Source: Brachybacterium saurashtrense (GTDB taxonomy: Bacteria; Actinomycetota; Actinomycetes; Actinomycetales; Dermabacteraceae). From it: DNA of 64,000 bases. The position numbers and the translations under genes were made by a program. The notes beneath the pieces are model-generated. The model was given only the letters and a program-made list of their open reading frames with translations. It made no database searches and was not told where the DNA came from. Position 1 is the stretch's first letter, and every line of letters starts with the position of its first letter. The DNA lies in the NCBI RefSeq assembly GCF_003355475.1, contig NZ_CP031356.1:1054001-1118000 (forward strand). Direction: 5' to 3'. Below, one piece after another: positions 49,271 to 58,123 of this stretch.

Positions 49271-49809
49271 CCGGCCCGCTCGCGATCCTGATCGGCCCGA
49301 TGGCGGCCGGGAAGACGAGCGTGGGCCGCGCCCTCGCGTCCCGGCTCGGGGTGCCCTTCGCGGATCTCGACGCCCTGATCGTCGAGGCCGACGGCCGCTC
49401 CATCGAGGAGATCTTCGCGGCCGAGGGCGAGCCGGGCTTCCGTGCGCTCGAGGCCGCGACCCTCGCCGAGGCGCTCACCGCGCAGGAGGGTGTGCTGTCG
49501 CTCGGCGGCGGCGCGCCGCTGCACCCCGAGTCCCGCGAGCGTCTGCGCGGCGCACCGGTGATCTGGCTCGACGTCGACGAGCAGGTCGCGGCGCGCCGTC
49601 TCGGCCAGGGCGCCGGCCGCCCGATGCTCGACGGCGGGGACCCGATGGCCCGCTGGCGCGCCCTGGCGCACGAGCGCGGGCCCCGCTACCGCGAGCTCGC
49701 GGCGCTGCGGATCGACTCCGGCCACGGAAGCCCCGCCCGGGTGGCCCGCGCGATCCTCGCCGCCCTGCAGCTCGAGCACACCACCTCCCGCGAGAAGGAG
49801 CACCCATGA
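49267..49809 (+). CDS. aroK: Shikimate kinase
   Basis: 180 aa. The P-loop is [16 protein letters not shown], shikimate-binding Asp/Arg are in [16 protein letters not shown] and [10 protein letters not shown], and the lid/GG motif is LSLGGGAPL. It phosphorylates shikimate at the 3-hydroxyl. The GTG overlaps the aroC stop, and the stop overlaps the aroB start (ATGA). The A-A in the P-loop in place of G-x is ordinary for actinobacterial AroK. Confidence 0.95.
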   Translation: MTGPLAILIGPMAAGKTSVGRALASRLGVPFADLDALIVEADGRSIEEIFAAEGEPGFRALEAATLAEALTAQEGVLSLGGGAPLHPESRERLRGAPVIWLDVDEQVAARRLGQGAGRPMLDGGDPMARWRALAHERGPRYRELAALRIDSGHGSPARVARAILAALQLEHTTSREKEHP

Positions 49810-50888
49810 GCACCACCGCGATCCCCGTGACCACCCCGACCGGAGGATACGAGGTCCATGTGGGCCGCGGCCTCCTGCCCACCCTGCCCGCGCTGGTCCC
49901 CGAGCGGGCCCGGCGCGTGGTCCTGGTGCACCAGCCCAGCCTGCGCGAGGTGGCGGAGGAGCTCCGCACCGCCCTCGCGGACAGCGGCCGGCAGGCCTTC
50001 GCCGCCGAGATCCCCGACGGGGAGGAGGCCAAGACCGCCCAGGTCGCGGGCTTCCTGTGGGGTGTGTGCGGCCAGGCGGAGATCGGCCGCGGCGATCTCG
50101 TGATCGGGCTGGGCGGCGGCGCCGCCACCGATCTGGCCGGCTTCGTCGCCGCCTCCTGGCTGCGGGGCGTGGACGTGCTGCAGGTGCCCACCACCGTGGC
50201 CGCGATGGTGGATGCCGCCGTGGGCGGGAAGACGGGCATCAACACCGCCGAGGGCAAGAACCTCGTCGGCGCCTTCCACCCGCCGATCGCGGTGGTCGCG
50301 GATCTCGACGTGCTCGGCGCCCTGGGCGCGAACGACGTCGCCGCCGGGCTCGCCGAGGCGGTGAAGGCCGGCTTCATCGAGGACACCGCGATCCTCGAGA
50401 TCGTCGAGCGGGATCCCGCGGCGGTGCTCGACGTCACCTCGGAGGCGTTCCGCGAGGTGGTCGAGCGGGCCATCCGGGTCAAGGCCCGCGTGGTCTCCGC
50501 GGATCTGCGCGAGGCGGGCGAGCGGGAGATCCTCAACTACGGCCACACCCTGGGCCACGCCATCGAGCGCAACGAGCGGTACCTGTGGCGCCACGGGGCC
50601 GCCGTGAGCATCGGCATGATGTTCGCCGCCGAGCTGTCCCACCTCTCCGGGAAGCTCTCCGAGGCGGAGGTGGATCGTCACCGCCGCATCCTCACCTCCC
50701 TCGGGCTGCCCACCACCTACCGCGACCGGCAGTGGCCCAAGCTCGAGGACGCCATGAAGCGCGACAAGAAGACCCGCGCCGGGCTGCTGCGCTTCGTGGT
50801 GCTGGACCGGATCGGGAAGGTCTCCCGTGTGGAGGGACCGGACCCGGCCCTGCTGCTGTCCGCCTACGCCGCGATCACCGAGGAGTGA
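49806..50888 (+). CDS. aroB: 3-Dehydroquinate synthase
   Basis: 360 aa. NAD-binding motif GLGGGAATDLAGFVAASWLRG, catalytic/metal residues in VDAAVGGKTGINTAEGKN, NYGHTLGHAIE and WRHGAAVSIGM. It converts DAHP to 3-dehydroquinate, the product used by the adjacent aroD. ATGA overlap with aroK. A 7-base gap separates it from aroD. aroA and the DAHP synthase are elsewhere. Confidence 0.97.
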   Translation: MSTTAIPVTTPTGGYEVHVGRGLLPTLPALVPERARRVVLVHQPSLREVAEELRTALADSGRQAFAAEIPDGEEAKTAQVAGFLWGVCGQAEIGRGDLVIGLGGGAATDLAGFVAASWLRGVDVLQVPTTVAAMVDAAVGGKTGINTAEGKNLVGAFHPPIAVVADLDVLGALGANDVAAGLAEAVKAGFIEDTAILEIVERDPAAVLDVTSEAFREVVERAIRVKARVVSADLREAGEREILNYGHTLGHAIERNERYLWRHGAAVSIGMMFAAELSHLSGKLSEAEVDRHRRILTSLGLPTTYRDRQWPKLEDAMKRDKKTRAGLLRFVVLDRIGKVSRVEGPDPALLLSAYAAITEE

Positions 50889-50895
50889 GCCGACC

Positions 50896-51747
50896 ATGAC
50901 CGAGGAGAGCACCGACCCCGCCCCGAGCACCGGCCCCGACGAGGCGACGGACGTGCGCCGTCGCACCGCGACCGTGCGGGGGATCGAGCTGGGCCGTGCG
51001 CGCCCGGAGATCATCGTCCCGCTGGTGGGCGAGGACGCAGACGCGCTGCAGGCCCAGGCGGAGGCCGCGACCGCCACCCGGGCGCGGATCGTGGAGTGGC
51101 GGCTGGACCGCTTCCGCCCGGACCTCGAGGACGCGCAGGAGCACCGCGAGGCGGTGCTCGACGCGCTGCCGGCGCTACGTGCGCTGCTGGGCCCGGACCG
51201 CGCGCTGCTGGTCACCTTCCGCACCACCGCGGAGGGCGGCGCCCGACCGCTCGCGGATCGCGACCTCGGGGTGCTCCTCGAGTCGCTGATCACCGGTCGG
51301 CGGGCCGGCACGCAGTCCGCCGTGGACATGGTGGACATCGAGACCGCGCGCACGGCACGGGTGGTGGAGCGCGTGATCGCCGCCGCCCACCGTCATGGCA
51401 CCGTGGTGGTCGGCTCGTTCCACGACATGGAGGGCACACCGAGCGAGCAGGAGCTCGTCGAGACGCTGCGGGCCCAGCGCCGTCTGGGGGCGGACGTGCC
51501 CAAGATCGCCGTCACCCCGCACGGCCCGCGCGACGTCCTCACCCTGCTCTCGGCGAGCGTCGCCGTCGCGGAGGATCTCTCCGGCCCGCACATCGCGATC
51601 AGCATGGGTGCGCTGGGGGCGACCAGCCGGGTGGCGGCGGAGACCTTCGGCAGCGCGGCCACCTTCGCCAGCGTGGGGGAGGGCTCCGCCCCGGGGCAGC
51701 TCGGCGCCCAGGACGTGGCCGGGATGCTGGAGCTGCTGCGCCCCTGA
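50896..51747 (+). CDS. aroD: Type I 3-dehydroquinate dehydratase
   Basis: 283 aa, TIM-barrel class I enzyme. The active-site His is in VVGSFHDMEGTP and the Schiff-base Lys in ADVPKIAVTPHG. Further family features are IVEWRLDRFRPD, LLVTFRTTAEGG and ISMGALGATSRVA. The first ~30 residues are a disordered extension. Many actinobacteria put a class II enzyme (aroQ) here instead, so a class I gene in the aroCKB operon is noteworthy. It is convergent with the next gene across 53 bases with no strong hairpin. Confidence 0.93.
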   Translation: MTEESTDPAPSTGPDEATDVRRRTATVRGIELGRARPEIIVPLVGEDADALQAQAEAATATRARIVEWRLDRFRPDLEDAQEHREAVLDALPALRALLGPDRALLVTFRTTAEGGARPLADRDLGVLLESLITGRRAGTQSAVDMVDIETARTARVVERVIAAAHRHGTVVVGSFHDMEGTPSEQELVETLRAQRRLGADVPKIAVTPHGPRDVLTLLSASVAVAEDLSGPHIAISMGALGATSRVAAETFGSAATFASVGEGSAPGQLGAQDVAGMLELLRP

Positions 51748-51800
51748 GCCGGGCCGGGGGCGAGCGGCGAGGTGGGACGGGCGGCGCCGCGGGGCAGTGC

Positions 51801-52682
51801 TCAGCCGCGCTCGGTGCCGGTCTCCCGCTCGTGCTCGGCGGTGCCGGGCAGGTGCTCGGCCCCGTCGGCGAAGATCCTGTCCTCGTAGTCCGCGGCATCG
51901 AGGTCGTCGGCCGCGGCGTCGGCGGCGAACTCGTCGGTGCGGGTGTCCACCACCGGCACCGTCCCGGTCTCCAGCGCGACCCGCTCCCGCTCGTCCTTGC
52001 GGGTGCGGCGCACCAGGCGCTTGAGCTGCGCGGCGGACATCGTCACCTGCCACTCGCTGTGGGCGGGCAGGGTCCAGCGCCGCCAGGCGGCGATCCCGGC
52101 GAGCAGCGAGCCGACGGCCACGGCCACCAGCACCAGCGGGGAGGGCAGGCCGAGGGCCACCACCGCCCAGGTGAGCACCGCGGTGAGCATCGCCCCGGTG
52201 GCGTACAGCGGGCCGCCGCCGAAGATCGCGGGGATCCGCCCCACGAGCACGTCGCGGATCACCCCGCCGCCCACGGCGCTGGTGACCCCCAGCAGGATCG
52301 CCGGCAGCACCTCGAGACCGTAGCCCAGGGACTTCGCGGTGCCGGTGGCGGCCCACAGCCCCATCGCGGTGATGTCCAGGACGGTCACCAGGCGGCGCCA
52401 CCAGCCGCCCTCGGCGTTGATGAGGAAGGCGAAGGCGGAGCCGGCCAGCGCGCAGGTGAGATACAGGGGATCGTCGAAGGCGGCGGGGACGGGCACGCCC
52501 AGGATCAGGTCGCGCACGATGCCGCCGCCGAGGCCGGCGGCGATCCCGATGATCGCGAAGCCCACCGCGTCGAAGTTCAGCCGCGAGGCGAGGGCGCCCG
52601 CGGCCACGCCCATCACGAACACGCCCAGCAGGTCCATCGCGCGCAGCACGTCGTTGGTGATCAGCAGCTCGAGGGGATCCAC
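51801..52682 (-). CDS. TRIC/UPF0126-type membrane channel protein
   Basis: 293 aa. Two inverted-topology repeats each carry the family motif: GLGGGIVRDLILG and AVGGGVIRDVLVG. Six to seven helices span ~residues 1-205, then a cytosolic, acidic tail of ~85 residues. Bacterial members form trimeric cation-permeable channels; physiological role is unsettled. GTG 52682 is preferred to the adjacent GTG 52685 because TACGGT (52694-52689) then lies exactly 6 bases upstream, as in other leaderless genes here. Confidence 0.9.
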   Translation of the reverse strand: MDPLELLITNDVLRAMDLLGVFVMGVAAGALASRLNFDAVGFAIIGIAAGLGGGIVRDLILGVPVPAAFDDPLYLTCALAGSAFAFLINAEGGWWRRLVTVLDITAMGLWAATGTAKSLGYGLEVLPAILLGVTSAVGGGVIRDVLVGRIPAIFGGGPLYATGAMLTAVLTWAVVALGLPSPLVLVAVAVGSLLAGIAAWRRWTLPAHSEWQVTMSAAQLKRLVRRTRKDERERVALETGTVPVVDTRTDEFAADAAADDLDAADYEDRIFADGAEHLPGTAEHERETGTERG

Positions 52683-52688
52683 CACAGC

Positions 52689-52694
52689 ACCGTA
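52689..52694 (-). promoter_or_regulatory. -10 element for TRIC-type gene (leaderless)
   Basis: Minus-strand TACGGT, 6 bases before GTG 52682. Confidence 0.45.
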
Positions 52695-52799
52695 CGGTCC
52701 CGGCCCCACCTGCGGGAACAGGCCCGTGACCGCTCTTACGGCGCGCCTCGCGCGTCGACGCCTCGGGCCCGTCGCCGGCGGGCGCCGCGGGCCCGGCCG

Positions 52800-52805
52800 T
52801 AGACT
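52800..52805 (+). promoter_or_regulatory. -10 element for coaE (leaderless)
   Basis: TAGACT, then GGCGGG, then ATG 52812. Six-base spacing and no separate leader. Confidence 0.55.
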
Positions 52806-52811
52806 GGCGGG

Positions 52812-53486
52812 ATGGCTCCCACCTCTGCCGGCCCCTCCGTCGTGCGCCTCGGTCTCACCGGCGGGATCGGTGCGGGCAAGTCCGCCGTCGCGCAGATCTG
52901 GCGGGACGCCGGGGTGCGGGTGATCGATCTCGACGCCCACTCCCGCGCCGTGCTGGACCGCCCCGGGGACGGGCTCGAGGAGGCGATCGCCCGCTTCGGC
53001 GAGCAGTACCGCAGCGACGAGGGCACCGCGGACCGCGAAGCGCTGGCCCGTCTGGTGTTCTCCGACGCCGCCGCCCGCGCGGACCTCGAGCGGATCGTCC
53101 TGACCCGGGTCGACCGCGCGGTCGGGGAGGAGGAGGCGCAGGCCCGCGCCGCGGGGGAGAGCCTGCTCGTCCACGACAGCCCGCTGCTGCTGGAGAAGGG
53201 ACACGACGACGGCCGTTACGCGCAGGTGATCGCGGTGATCGCCCCCCGTGCGCAGCGCGTGGAGCGCGTGACCGCCTCCCGGGGCAGGCCCCGGGACTAC
53301 ACCGAGTCGGTGATGGCCGCACAGGTGAGCGACCTGGAGCGGATCCGCCGCGCCGATCGCCTGCTGATGAACGGGCAGGGCCTCGGGGCGCTGCGTGAGC
53401 GCGCGCTCGCGCTGCTGGCCGCGCTTCGCGAGGAGCTGACACCTCCCGCGTCACGGAGGACTCCTCCTGTCCTGCCCGGGTCGTAG
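52812..53486 (+). CDS. coaE: Dephospho-CoA kinase
   Basis: 224 aa. The P-loop is GLTGGIGAGKSAVAQ, followed by VIDLDAHSRAVL (substrate-binding Asp) and the lid region. LVHDSPLLLEKGHDD is the CoaE-typical motif where many have DIPLLFE. The C-terminal ~25 residues are variable. It phosphorylates the 3' hydroxyl of dephospho-CoA, the last CoA step. It lacks the extra C-terminal UPF0157 domain seen in mycobacteria. Confidence 0.95.
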   Translation: MAPTSAGPSVVRLGLTGGIGAGKSAVAQIWRDAGVRVIDLDAHSRAVLDRPGDGLEEAIARFGEQYRSDEGTADREALARLVFSDAAARADLERIVLTRVDRAVGEEEAQARAAGESLLVHDSPLLLEKGHDDGRYAQVIAVIAPRAQRVERVTASRGRPRDYTESVMAAQVSDLERIRRADRLLMNGQGLGALRERALALLAALREELTPPASRRTPPVLPGS

Positions 53487-53489
53487 GCT
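53484..53489 (+). promoter_or_regulatory. -10 element for uvrB (leaderless)
   Basis: TAGGCT, then CGTGCC, then ATG 53496. It overlaps the end of coaE. No LexA box is visible here, unlike uvrA. Confidence 0.5.
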
Positions 53490-53495
53490 CGTGCC

Positions 53496-55598
53496 ATGCG
53501 TCCCGTCACCGATCTGGTCCGCGCCGAGCACCCCTTCGAGGTCGTCTCCGAGTACTCGCCCTCGGGCGATCAGCCGCAGGCGATCGCCGATCTCGCCAAG
53601 AGGATCGACGACGGCGAGCAGGACGTGGTGCTCCTCGGCGCCACCGGCACCGGCAAGTCCGCGACGACCGCCTGGCTGATCGAGCAGGTGCAGCGCCCCA
53701 CCCTGGTGATGGCGCACAACAAGACCCTCGCCGCGCAGCTCGCCAGCGAGTTCCGGGAGCTGCTGCCGCACAACGCGGTGGAGTACTTCGTCTCCTACTA
53801 CGACTACTACCAGCCCGAGGCGTACGTCCCGCAGTCGGACACCTACATCGAGAAGGACTCCTCGATCAACGCGGAGGTGGAGCGGCTGCGCCACAGCGCC
53901 ACGAACTCGCTGCTCACCCGCCGCGACGTGGTGGTGGTCTCCTCCGTCTCCTGCATCTACGGCCTGGGCACCCCGCAGGAGTACGTGGACCGGATGGTGC
54001 AGCTGAGCGTCGGCCAGGAGCTGGACCGCGACGAGCTGCTGACCCGCTTCGTGGACATGCAGTACGACCGCAACGACGTCGCCTTCGAGCGCGGCACCTT
54101 CCGCGTGCGCGGGGACACGGTCGAGATCATCCCGATGTATGAGGAGCTCGCGATCCGCATCGAGTTCTTCGGCGACGAGATCGACGCGCTGTACACCCTC
54201 CACCCGATGACCGGCGAGGTGATCCGGCAGGAGGAGCACATCCACATCTTCCCCGCCTCGCACTACGTGGCCGGTCCCGAGCGGCTCTCCCGCGCGATCG
54301 GCACGATCGAGACGGAGCTCGCCGAGCGGCTCGAGGAGCTCGAGGGGCAGAACAAGCTGCTGGAGGCGCAGCGGCTGCGCATGCGCACCACCCACGACCT
54401 GGAGATGCTGCGCCAGATGGGCTCCACCAACGGGGTGGAGAACTACTCCCGCCACCTCGACGGGCGTGAGCCCGGCACCGCCCCGAACACCCTCATGGAC
54501 TACTTCCCCGAGGACTTCCTGCTGGTCATCGACGAGTCCCACGTGACCGTCCCGCAGATCGGCGCGATGTACGAGGGGGACCGTTCCCGCAAGCGCACCC
54601 TGGTGGACTTCGGCTTCCGCCTCCCCTCGGCGCTCGACAACCGGCCCCTGACCTTCTCCGAGTTCACCGAGCGCACCGGCCAGACGGTCTACCTCTCCGC
54701 CACCCCTGCCGAGTACGAGCTGAACCGCGCGAACGGGGTGGTCGAGCAGATCATCCGGCCCACGGGCCTGGTGGACCCCGAGGTGATCGTCAAGCCCGTC
54801 ACGGGCCAGATCGACGACCTGCGCGAGGAGATCGAGAAGCGGGTGCAGCGCGACGAGCGCGTGCTCGTCACCACGCTCACCAAGCGCATGGCCGAGGACC
54901 TCACCGACTTCCTGCTCGAGAACGGGGTGCGGGTGCAGTACCTGCACTCGGACGTGGACACGCTGCGCCGCATCGAGCTGCTGCGCTCCCTGCGCCAGGG
55001 CGAGTTCGACGTGCTGGTGGGCATCAACCTGCTGCGCGAGGGCCTGGACCTGCCCGAGGTGTCGCTGGTGGCGATCCTGGACGCGGACAAGGAGGGCTTC
55101 CTCCGCTCCCGCACCTCGCTGATCCAGACGATCGGCCGCGCGGCCCGCAACGTCTCGGGACAGGTGCACATGTACGCCGACAGGATCACCGACTCGATGC
55201 AGGAGGCGATCGACGAGACCAACCGCCGCCGCGAGAAGCAGATCGCCTACAACACCGAGCACGGCATCGACCCGACGCCGCTGCGCAAGCGGATCGCGGA
55301 CGTCACCGACATGCTCGCCCGCGAGGACATCGACACCGACACGCTCATGGCCACCGACTACCGCTCCGGGAAGGACAAGGTGGCCCGGGACCGCGCCCGC
55401 GCGAACGCGGTCGAGTCGGTGCAGGGCCGCAAGGTGGACCTGGGCGACGATCCGGTGGGCGCGCTCACCGGCATGATCGACGAGATGACGGCCCAGATGC
55501 ACCAGGCCGCCGAGTCGCTGAACTTCGAGGTCGCGGCCCGGCTGCGCGACGAGGTGCAGGAGCTGAAGAAGGAGCTGCGCGCGGTGCAGCGGTCCTGA
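53496..55598 (+). CDS. uvrB: Excinuclease ABC subunit B
   Basis: 700 aa. Helicase-fold domains carry Walker [15 protein letters not shown] and the DESH box [12 protein letters not shown]. The damage-verifying beta-hairpin region is [20 protein letters not shown]. Motifs V-VI are [15 protein letters not shown] and [13 protein letters not shown]. The C-terminal UVR domain (~650-695) binds UvrC. It works with UvrA, encoded from 61967. A NUDIX gene follows after 4 bases. Confidence 0.98.
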   Translation: MRPVTDLVRAEHPFEVVSEYSPSGDQPQAIADLAKRIDDGEQDVVLLGATGTGKSATTAWLIEQVQRPTLVMAHNKTLAAQLASEFRELLPHNAVEYFVSYYDYYQPEAYVPQSDTYIEKDSSINAEVERLRHSATNSLLTRRDVVVVSSVSCIYGLGTPQEYVDRMVQLSVGQELDRDELLTRFVDMQYDRNDVAFERGTFRVRGDTVEIIPMYEELAIRIEFFGDEIDALYTLHPMTGEVIRQEEHIHIFPASHYVAGPERLSRAIGTIETELAERLEELEGQNKLLEAQRLRMRTTHDLEMLRQMGSTNGVENYSRHLDGREPGTAPNTLMDYFPEDFLLVIDESHVTVPQIGAMYEGDRSRKRTLVDFGFRLPSALDNRPLTFSEFTERTGQTVYLSATPAEYELNRANGVVEQIIRPTGLVDPEVIVKPVTGQIDDLREEIEKRVQRDERVLVTTLTKRMAEDLTDFLLENGVRVQYLHSDVDTLRRIELLRSLRQGEFDVLVGINLLREGLDLPEVSLVAILDADKEGFLRSRTSLIQTIGRAARNVSGQVHMYADRITDSMQEAIDETNRRREKQIAYNTEHGIDPTPLRKRIADVTDMLAREDIDTDTLMATDYRSGKDKVARDRARANAVESVQGRKVDLGDDPVGALTGMIDEMTAQMHQAAESLNFEVAARLRDEVQELKKELRAVQRS

Positions 55599-55602
55599 GC
55601 CG

Positions 55603-56118
55603 ATGACGACAAGGCGCGGGCGCGCGCTGGGCGCCGTGCTGACCGCCGGGCACCGGCTGCGCCGGTTCTGGTGGCGGGTGCGCACGCCGCGCACCTACGG
55701 TGTGAAGGTGCTGCTGCGCCACCCCGAGCGGCCCGAGCTGTTCCTGGCCGTGCGCCATTCCTACGTGGACCAGGACCGGTGGGCGTTGCCCGGAGGGCGC
55801 TACCGCCCTGCCCGGGAGACTCCCGCCTCGGCGGCCAGGCGCGAGGTGCGCGAGGAGCTCGGCCTCGCGATCCGGGGCGAGCTCGCGGAGCTGAGCACCC
55901 TCGAGGCGAGGACCGAGGGCAAGCGCGACACCCTCACGCTCCTGTCGGGCAGCGCCGACGGGTTCGAGGTGCGCACCTCCCTCGAGCTGCGCGAGGTCCG
56001 CTGGCTGCGCATCGACCTCGCCGACGTGCCGGACGGGGACCGCGTCTCGCGCTGGCTCCGCCTCGCGCTGGAGCGCGACGTCGACCGGGCCGACGACGGA
56101 GCTTCCGGACCGACGTGA
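55603..56118 (+). CDS. NUDIX hydrolase
   Basis: 171 aa. The Nudix box is intact: G-G-R-Y-R-P-A-R-E-T...ARREVREELGL, with all acidic metal ligands. An Arg-rich N-terminal helix (~1-30) precedes it. Members cleave nucleoside diphosphates linked to another moiety; the substrate cannot be told. It starts 4 bases after uvrB, so it is probably co-transcribed, which would fit nucleotide-pool cleaning alongside excision repair. It is convergent with the hipA-like gene (3-base gap). Confidence 0.88.
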   Translation: MTTRRGRALGAVLTAGHRLRRFWWRVRTPRTYGVKVLLRHPERPELFLAVRHSYVDQDRWALPGGRYRPARETPASAARREVREELGLAIRGELAELSTLEARTEGKRDTLTLLSGSADGFEVRTSLELREVRWLRIDLADVPDGDRVSRWLRLALERDVDRADDGASGPT

Positions 56119-56121
56119 GTC

Positions 56122-56985
56122 TCACGGCTCCAGCTGCGCGCGGCGATGGCCGATCTCCCGCAGCGCGACGTGCAGCGGGGAGCCCTCAAATGGCAGCGTG
56201 CGCAGATCGGCCTTCTGGGCTGCTCGCAGCGCGAGAGCCATCGCGCTCCGGGCGGCCGGCGGCGGGAGCCCGAGCGAGTCGGCGAACGACTCCCAGTGAC
56301 GGGTGCGGAGGCTCGTGGTGCGTCCGTCGACGCTCAGGGCCATGGTGAAGTCCCGATAGACCGCCGTGCAGGGGACGTCGTAGATCGGGGCCACCTGCCA
56401 GCGGCCGTCCGGAGCCCGCAGGATCGAGATGTTCTTCGCGTGCAGGTCTCCGTTCCCGGTGAGCCACGCGAAGAGGAACTGCAGATACAGATTGCGCACG
56501 GCGAGCATGGGGGCTGCCGTGCGCCGTGCGAGGGCGAGGGCCGCCTCCTCGCTGGTGACCGCGTACTTCGCGGCCGGCAGGACGTCGAGCACCTGCGCCG
56601 CGTCCTCCATGGCCAGACGATCGCTCGCGCCGTCCTCGACGAGAACCCGGTCGAACCTGGTCACGAGCAGACCGGGGACGCCCTGCCCGTCTCTCACCAC
56701 TCGATGCTCGGCGACGGGGAGGCGCAGCGCCCGGGCCGCAGCGAGGTGGAGCTCCTCGTTCGCCACGAGATGCGGATGGTCCGGCGGATCTATCTTCAGC
56801 AGCGCCCGCTCGGCCGTGGTGGTGAACGGCGAGGTGAGCATGGTGGCCGACGCCTTGGCCTGCACACCGGGAAGGGCATGGCGGTCAGGGGCATCGGTGA
56901 GGGAGCGGAAATCGAGGTGAGCGGGGTCCGCGTCCGCGAGCGGTGACGGCTCCGCGGGGACGCTTCCCGCCGGAACTACCTGCAC
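56122..56985 (-). CDS. HipA-like Ser/Thr kinase core lacking the N-terminal subdomain
   Basis: 287 aa from GTG 56985. The kinase core is complete: Gly-rich loop ALPGVQAKASATM (~37-49), ATP-binding K64 (LLKIDPPDHP), catalytic D180 and N185 in GNGDLHAKNISIL, and metal D203 in APIYDVP. The first ~90 residues of a normal HipA (couple_hipA subdomain) are absent. HipA-like sequence (DELTLLLAVGADAPG) continues upstream in frame to the hipB stop but without a start codon, so the 5' end looks deleted. HipA kinases arrest growth by phosphorylating targets such as GltX. It may be active, HipT-like, or a remnant. Confidence 0.78.
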   Translation of the reverse strand: MQVVPAGSVPAEPSPLADADPAHLDFRSLTDAPDRHALPGVQAKASATMLTSPFTTTAERALLKIDPPDHPHLVANEELHLAAARALRLPVAEHRVVRDGQGVPGLLVTRFDRVLVEDGASDRLAMEDAAQVLDVLPAAKYAVTSEEAALALARRTAAPMLAVRNLYLQFLFAWLTGNGDLHAKNISILRAPDGRWQVAPIYDVPCTAVYRDFTMALSVDGRTTSLRTRHWESFADSLGLPPPAARSAMALALRAAQKADLRTLPFEGSPLHVALREIGHRRAQLEP

Positions 56986-57057
56986 GTCCCCGGGGGCGTC
57001 GGCGCCGACGGCGAGCAGGAGCGTCAGCTCGTCGTCCGCCGAGGTCCGGAAGCTGGT

Positions 57058-57270
57058 TCACGGCGTGACCGTCACGTGCAGGCCGAGCACGGTGAGCACG
57101 GTGAGCACGGACCGCAGTGCGGGGCTGCCCGCGCCGGACTCGATGTCGCGCAGCGTGCGGTCGGACACCCCGGAGAGTTCGCCGAGCTGCTGCTGCGTGA
57201 GCTCGGCCTCCTTGCGGGCTCGACGGATCGCAGCGCCGATCTCTGCCGCGGGGTCGAGATGGTGAGTCAT
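57058..57270 (-). CDS. hipB: HipB-like antitoxin, XRE-family helix-turn-helix
   Basis: 70-aa XRE/Cro HTH: IGAAIRRARKEAELTQQQLG, then ELSGVSDRTLRDIESG, GAGSPALRSVLTVLTVLG. It would bind operator DNA and neutralise the adjacent kinase. The ATG at 57270 has a -10-like GATCGT 6 bases upstream that lies inside an inverted repeat, suggesting autoregulation. Its TGA at 57060-57058 is in the same frame as the downstream hipA sequence. Confidence 0.85.
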   Translation of the reverse strand: MTHHLDPAAEIGAAIRRARKEAELTQQQLGELSGVSDRTLRDIESGAGSPALRSVLTVLTVLGLHVTVTP

Positions 57271-57272
57271 GC

Positions 57273-57353
57273 CGGAACGATCCTTCCGAATGCCGGGTCG
57301 ATGCGAGGAAGTCTGCCACCACTGCTCCTGTTTCGGAAGAATGCTGCCGAAAC
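57273..57353 (-). promoter_or_regulatory. hipB promoter with two palindromic candidate operators
   Basis: Inverted repeat 1, CGGAA-N6-TTCCG at 57273-57288, covers the -10-like GATCGT (57282-57277). Inverted repeat 2, GTTTCGG-N10-CCGAAAC at 57330-57353, has perfect 7-bp arms. Both contain the same ATYCTTCCGAA element (57280-57290 and, inverted, 57332-57342); a third copy, ATCCTTCCGGT, lies at 57412-57422. The arrangement fits cooperative HipB binding. Confidence 0.6.
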
Positions 57354-57435
57354 GCCTGGGTGGCTGCGTGACGTGCTGTCGCACTGTGTCCGTCGTCCCG
57401 ACATCAGAAGAATCCTTCCGGTTCTTTCCGGGTGT

Positions 57436-57466
57436 GCCGGCGCTGCGGTCTCCGCAGCGTCCCGGC
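57436..57466 (-). terminator. Hairpin after pyrimidine-dimer glycosylase gene
   Basis: Stem CGCTGCGG / CCGCAGCG (8 bp, TCT loop) extended by GCCGG / CCGGC past a 2-base bulge, 37 bases beyond the glycosylase stop and before the hipB control region. Confidence 0.6.
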
Positions 57467-57502
57467 ATCGACGGGCGCGGCGTTCTCGAGGCAGCTGTGT
57501 GC

Positions 57503-57982
57503 TCAGCGCGGCAGCTCCTCGGCACGCTCCCAGCTCTCGACAGGGCCGGCCACCACCTCGAACAGCGGATGCGCCGTCGGCCCCGCCAGCGCTCTCGCAC
57601 GCTCCCAGTGCTCCGGACTGCGCACTTCGAGCTTGTGGAGCAGATGCCGCCACTCGAGGTCGAGCTGACCGACGGCGACCTGGATCCTCGGCACATCGTC
57701 CTCGCGTCCGTCCCCGCCCTTGACCGCCGGGGCGGGCCGGTGGTCGATCCGGGAGCGGTCGAAGCGGTACCCGCGCGTCGACGCCTCCTCGGCGAGGACC
57801 GCGAGATACGCGCCGACCGATGCGAGGGGATCGGCCTGTGCGCGGAAGCGCTCGAGCTGGGGATGGGATCGGTACCCTCGCGTGCGCCCGGCCAGCACCG
57901 CCTGGGCCAGCAGCGACTCGCGCCAGCAGCCCGTGAGGCCCTGGCGGTCGAGGTGGCGGGGATGCAGTGACCACAGACGCAT
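57503..57982 (-). CDS. Pyrimidine dimer DNA glycosylase (endonuclease V-type, Pyr_excise)
   Basis: 159 aa of the family related to phage T4 endonuclease V. It starts MRLWSLHPRHLDRQGLTG; family enzymes use the N-terminal alpha-amine after Met removal, and the catalytic Glu equivalent is E22 in CWRESLLAQAVL. RTRGYRSHPQLERFR and the C-terminal EWRHLLHKLEVRSPEHWER are conserved. It would remove UV-induced pyrimidine dimers, and sits between uvrB and uvrA. ATG 57982 follows GACGAT by 6 bases, pointing to a leaderless message. Confidence 0.88.
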   Translation of the reverse strand: MRLWSLHPRHLDRQGLTGCWRESLLAQAVLAGRTRGYRSHPQLERFRAQADPLASVGAYLAVLAEEASTRGYRFDRSRIDHRPAPAVKGGDGREDDVPRIQVAVGQLDLEWRHLLHKLEVRSPEHWERARALAGPTAHPLFEVVAGPVESWERAEELPR

Positions 57983-57988
57983 CGGGCC

Positions 57989-57994
57989 ATCGTC
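57989..57994 (-). promoter_or_regulatory. -10 element for glycosylase gene (leaderless)
   Basis: Minus-strand GACGAT, then GGCCCG, then ATG 57982. No LexA box is seen in this 141-base divergent gap. Confidence 0.4.
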
Positions 57995-58123
57995 CCTCAT
58001 CCGAGGAGGAGCGGCGAAGGTCGCCCCCCGCGCCGACGATCGCCGTCCGTCCCGGTCGGTGTTCCCCGATAGCGTCGTGGACGCGCCCCGCGGCGCGTCT
58101 CGTCGCGAGAGAAGGAGGACCCC

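Noticed and set aside
53450..53495. LexA box ahead of uvrB
   Set aside because: No CGAAC-N4-GTTCG-like element; the uvrB promoter is a plain leaderless -10 within the end of coaE.
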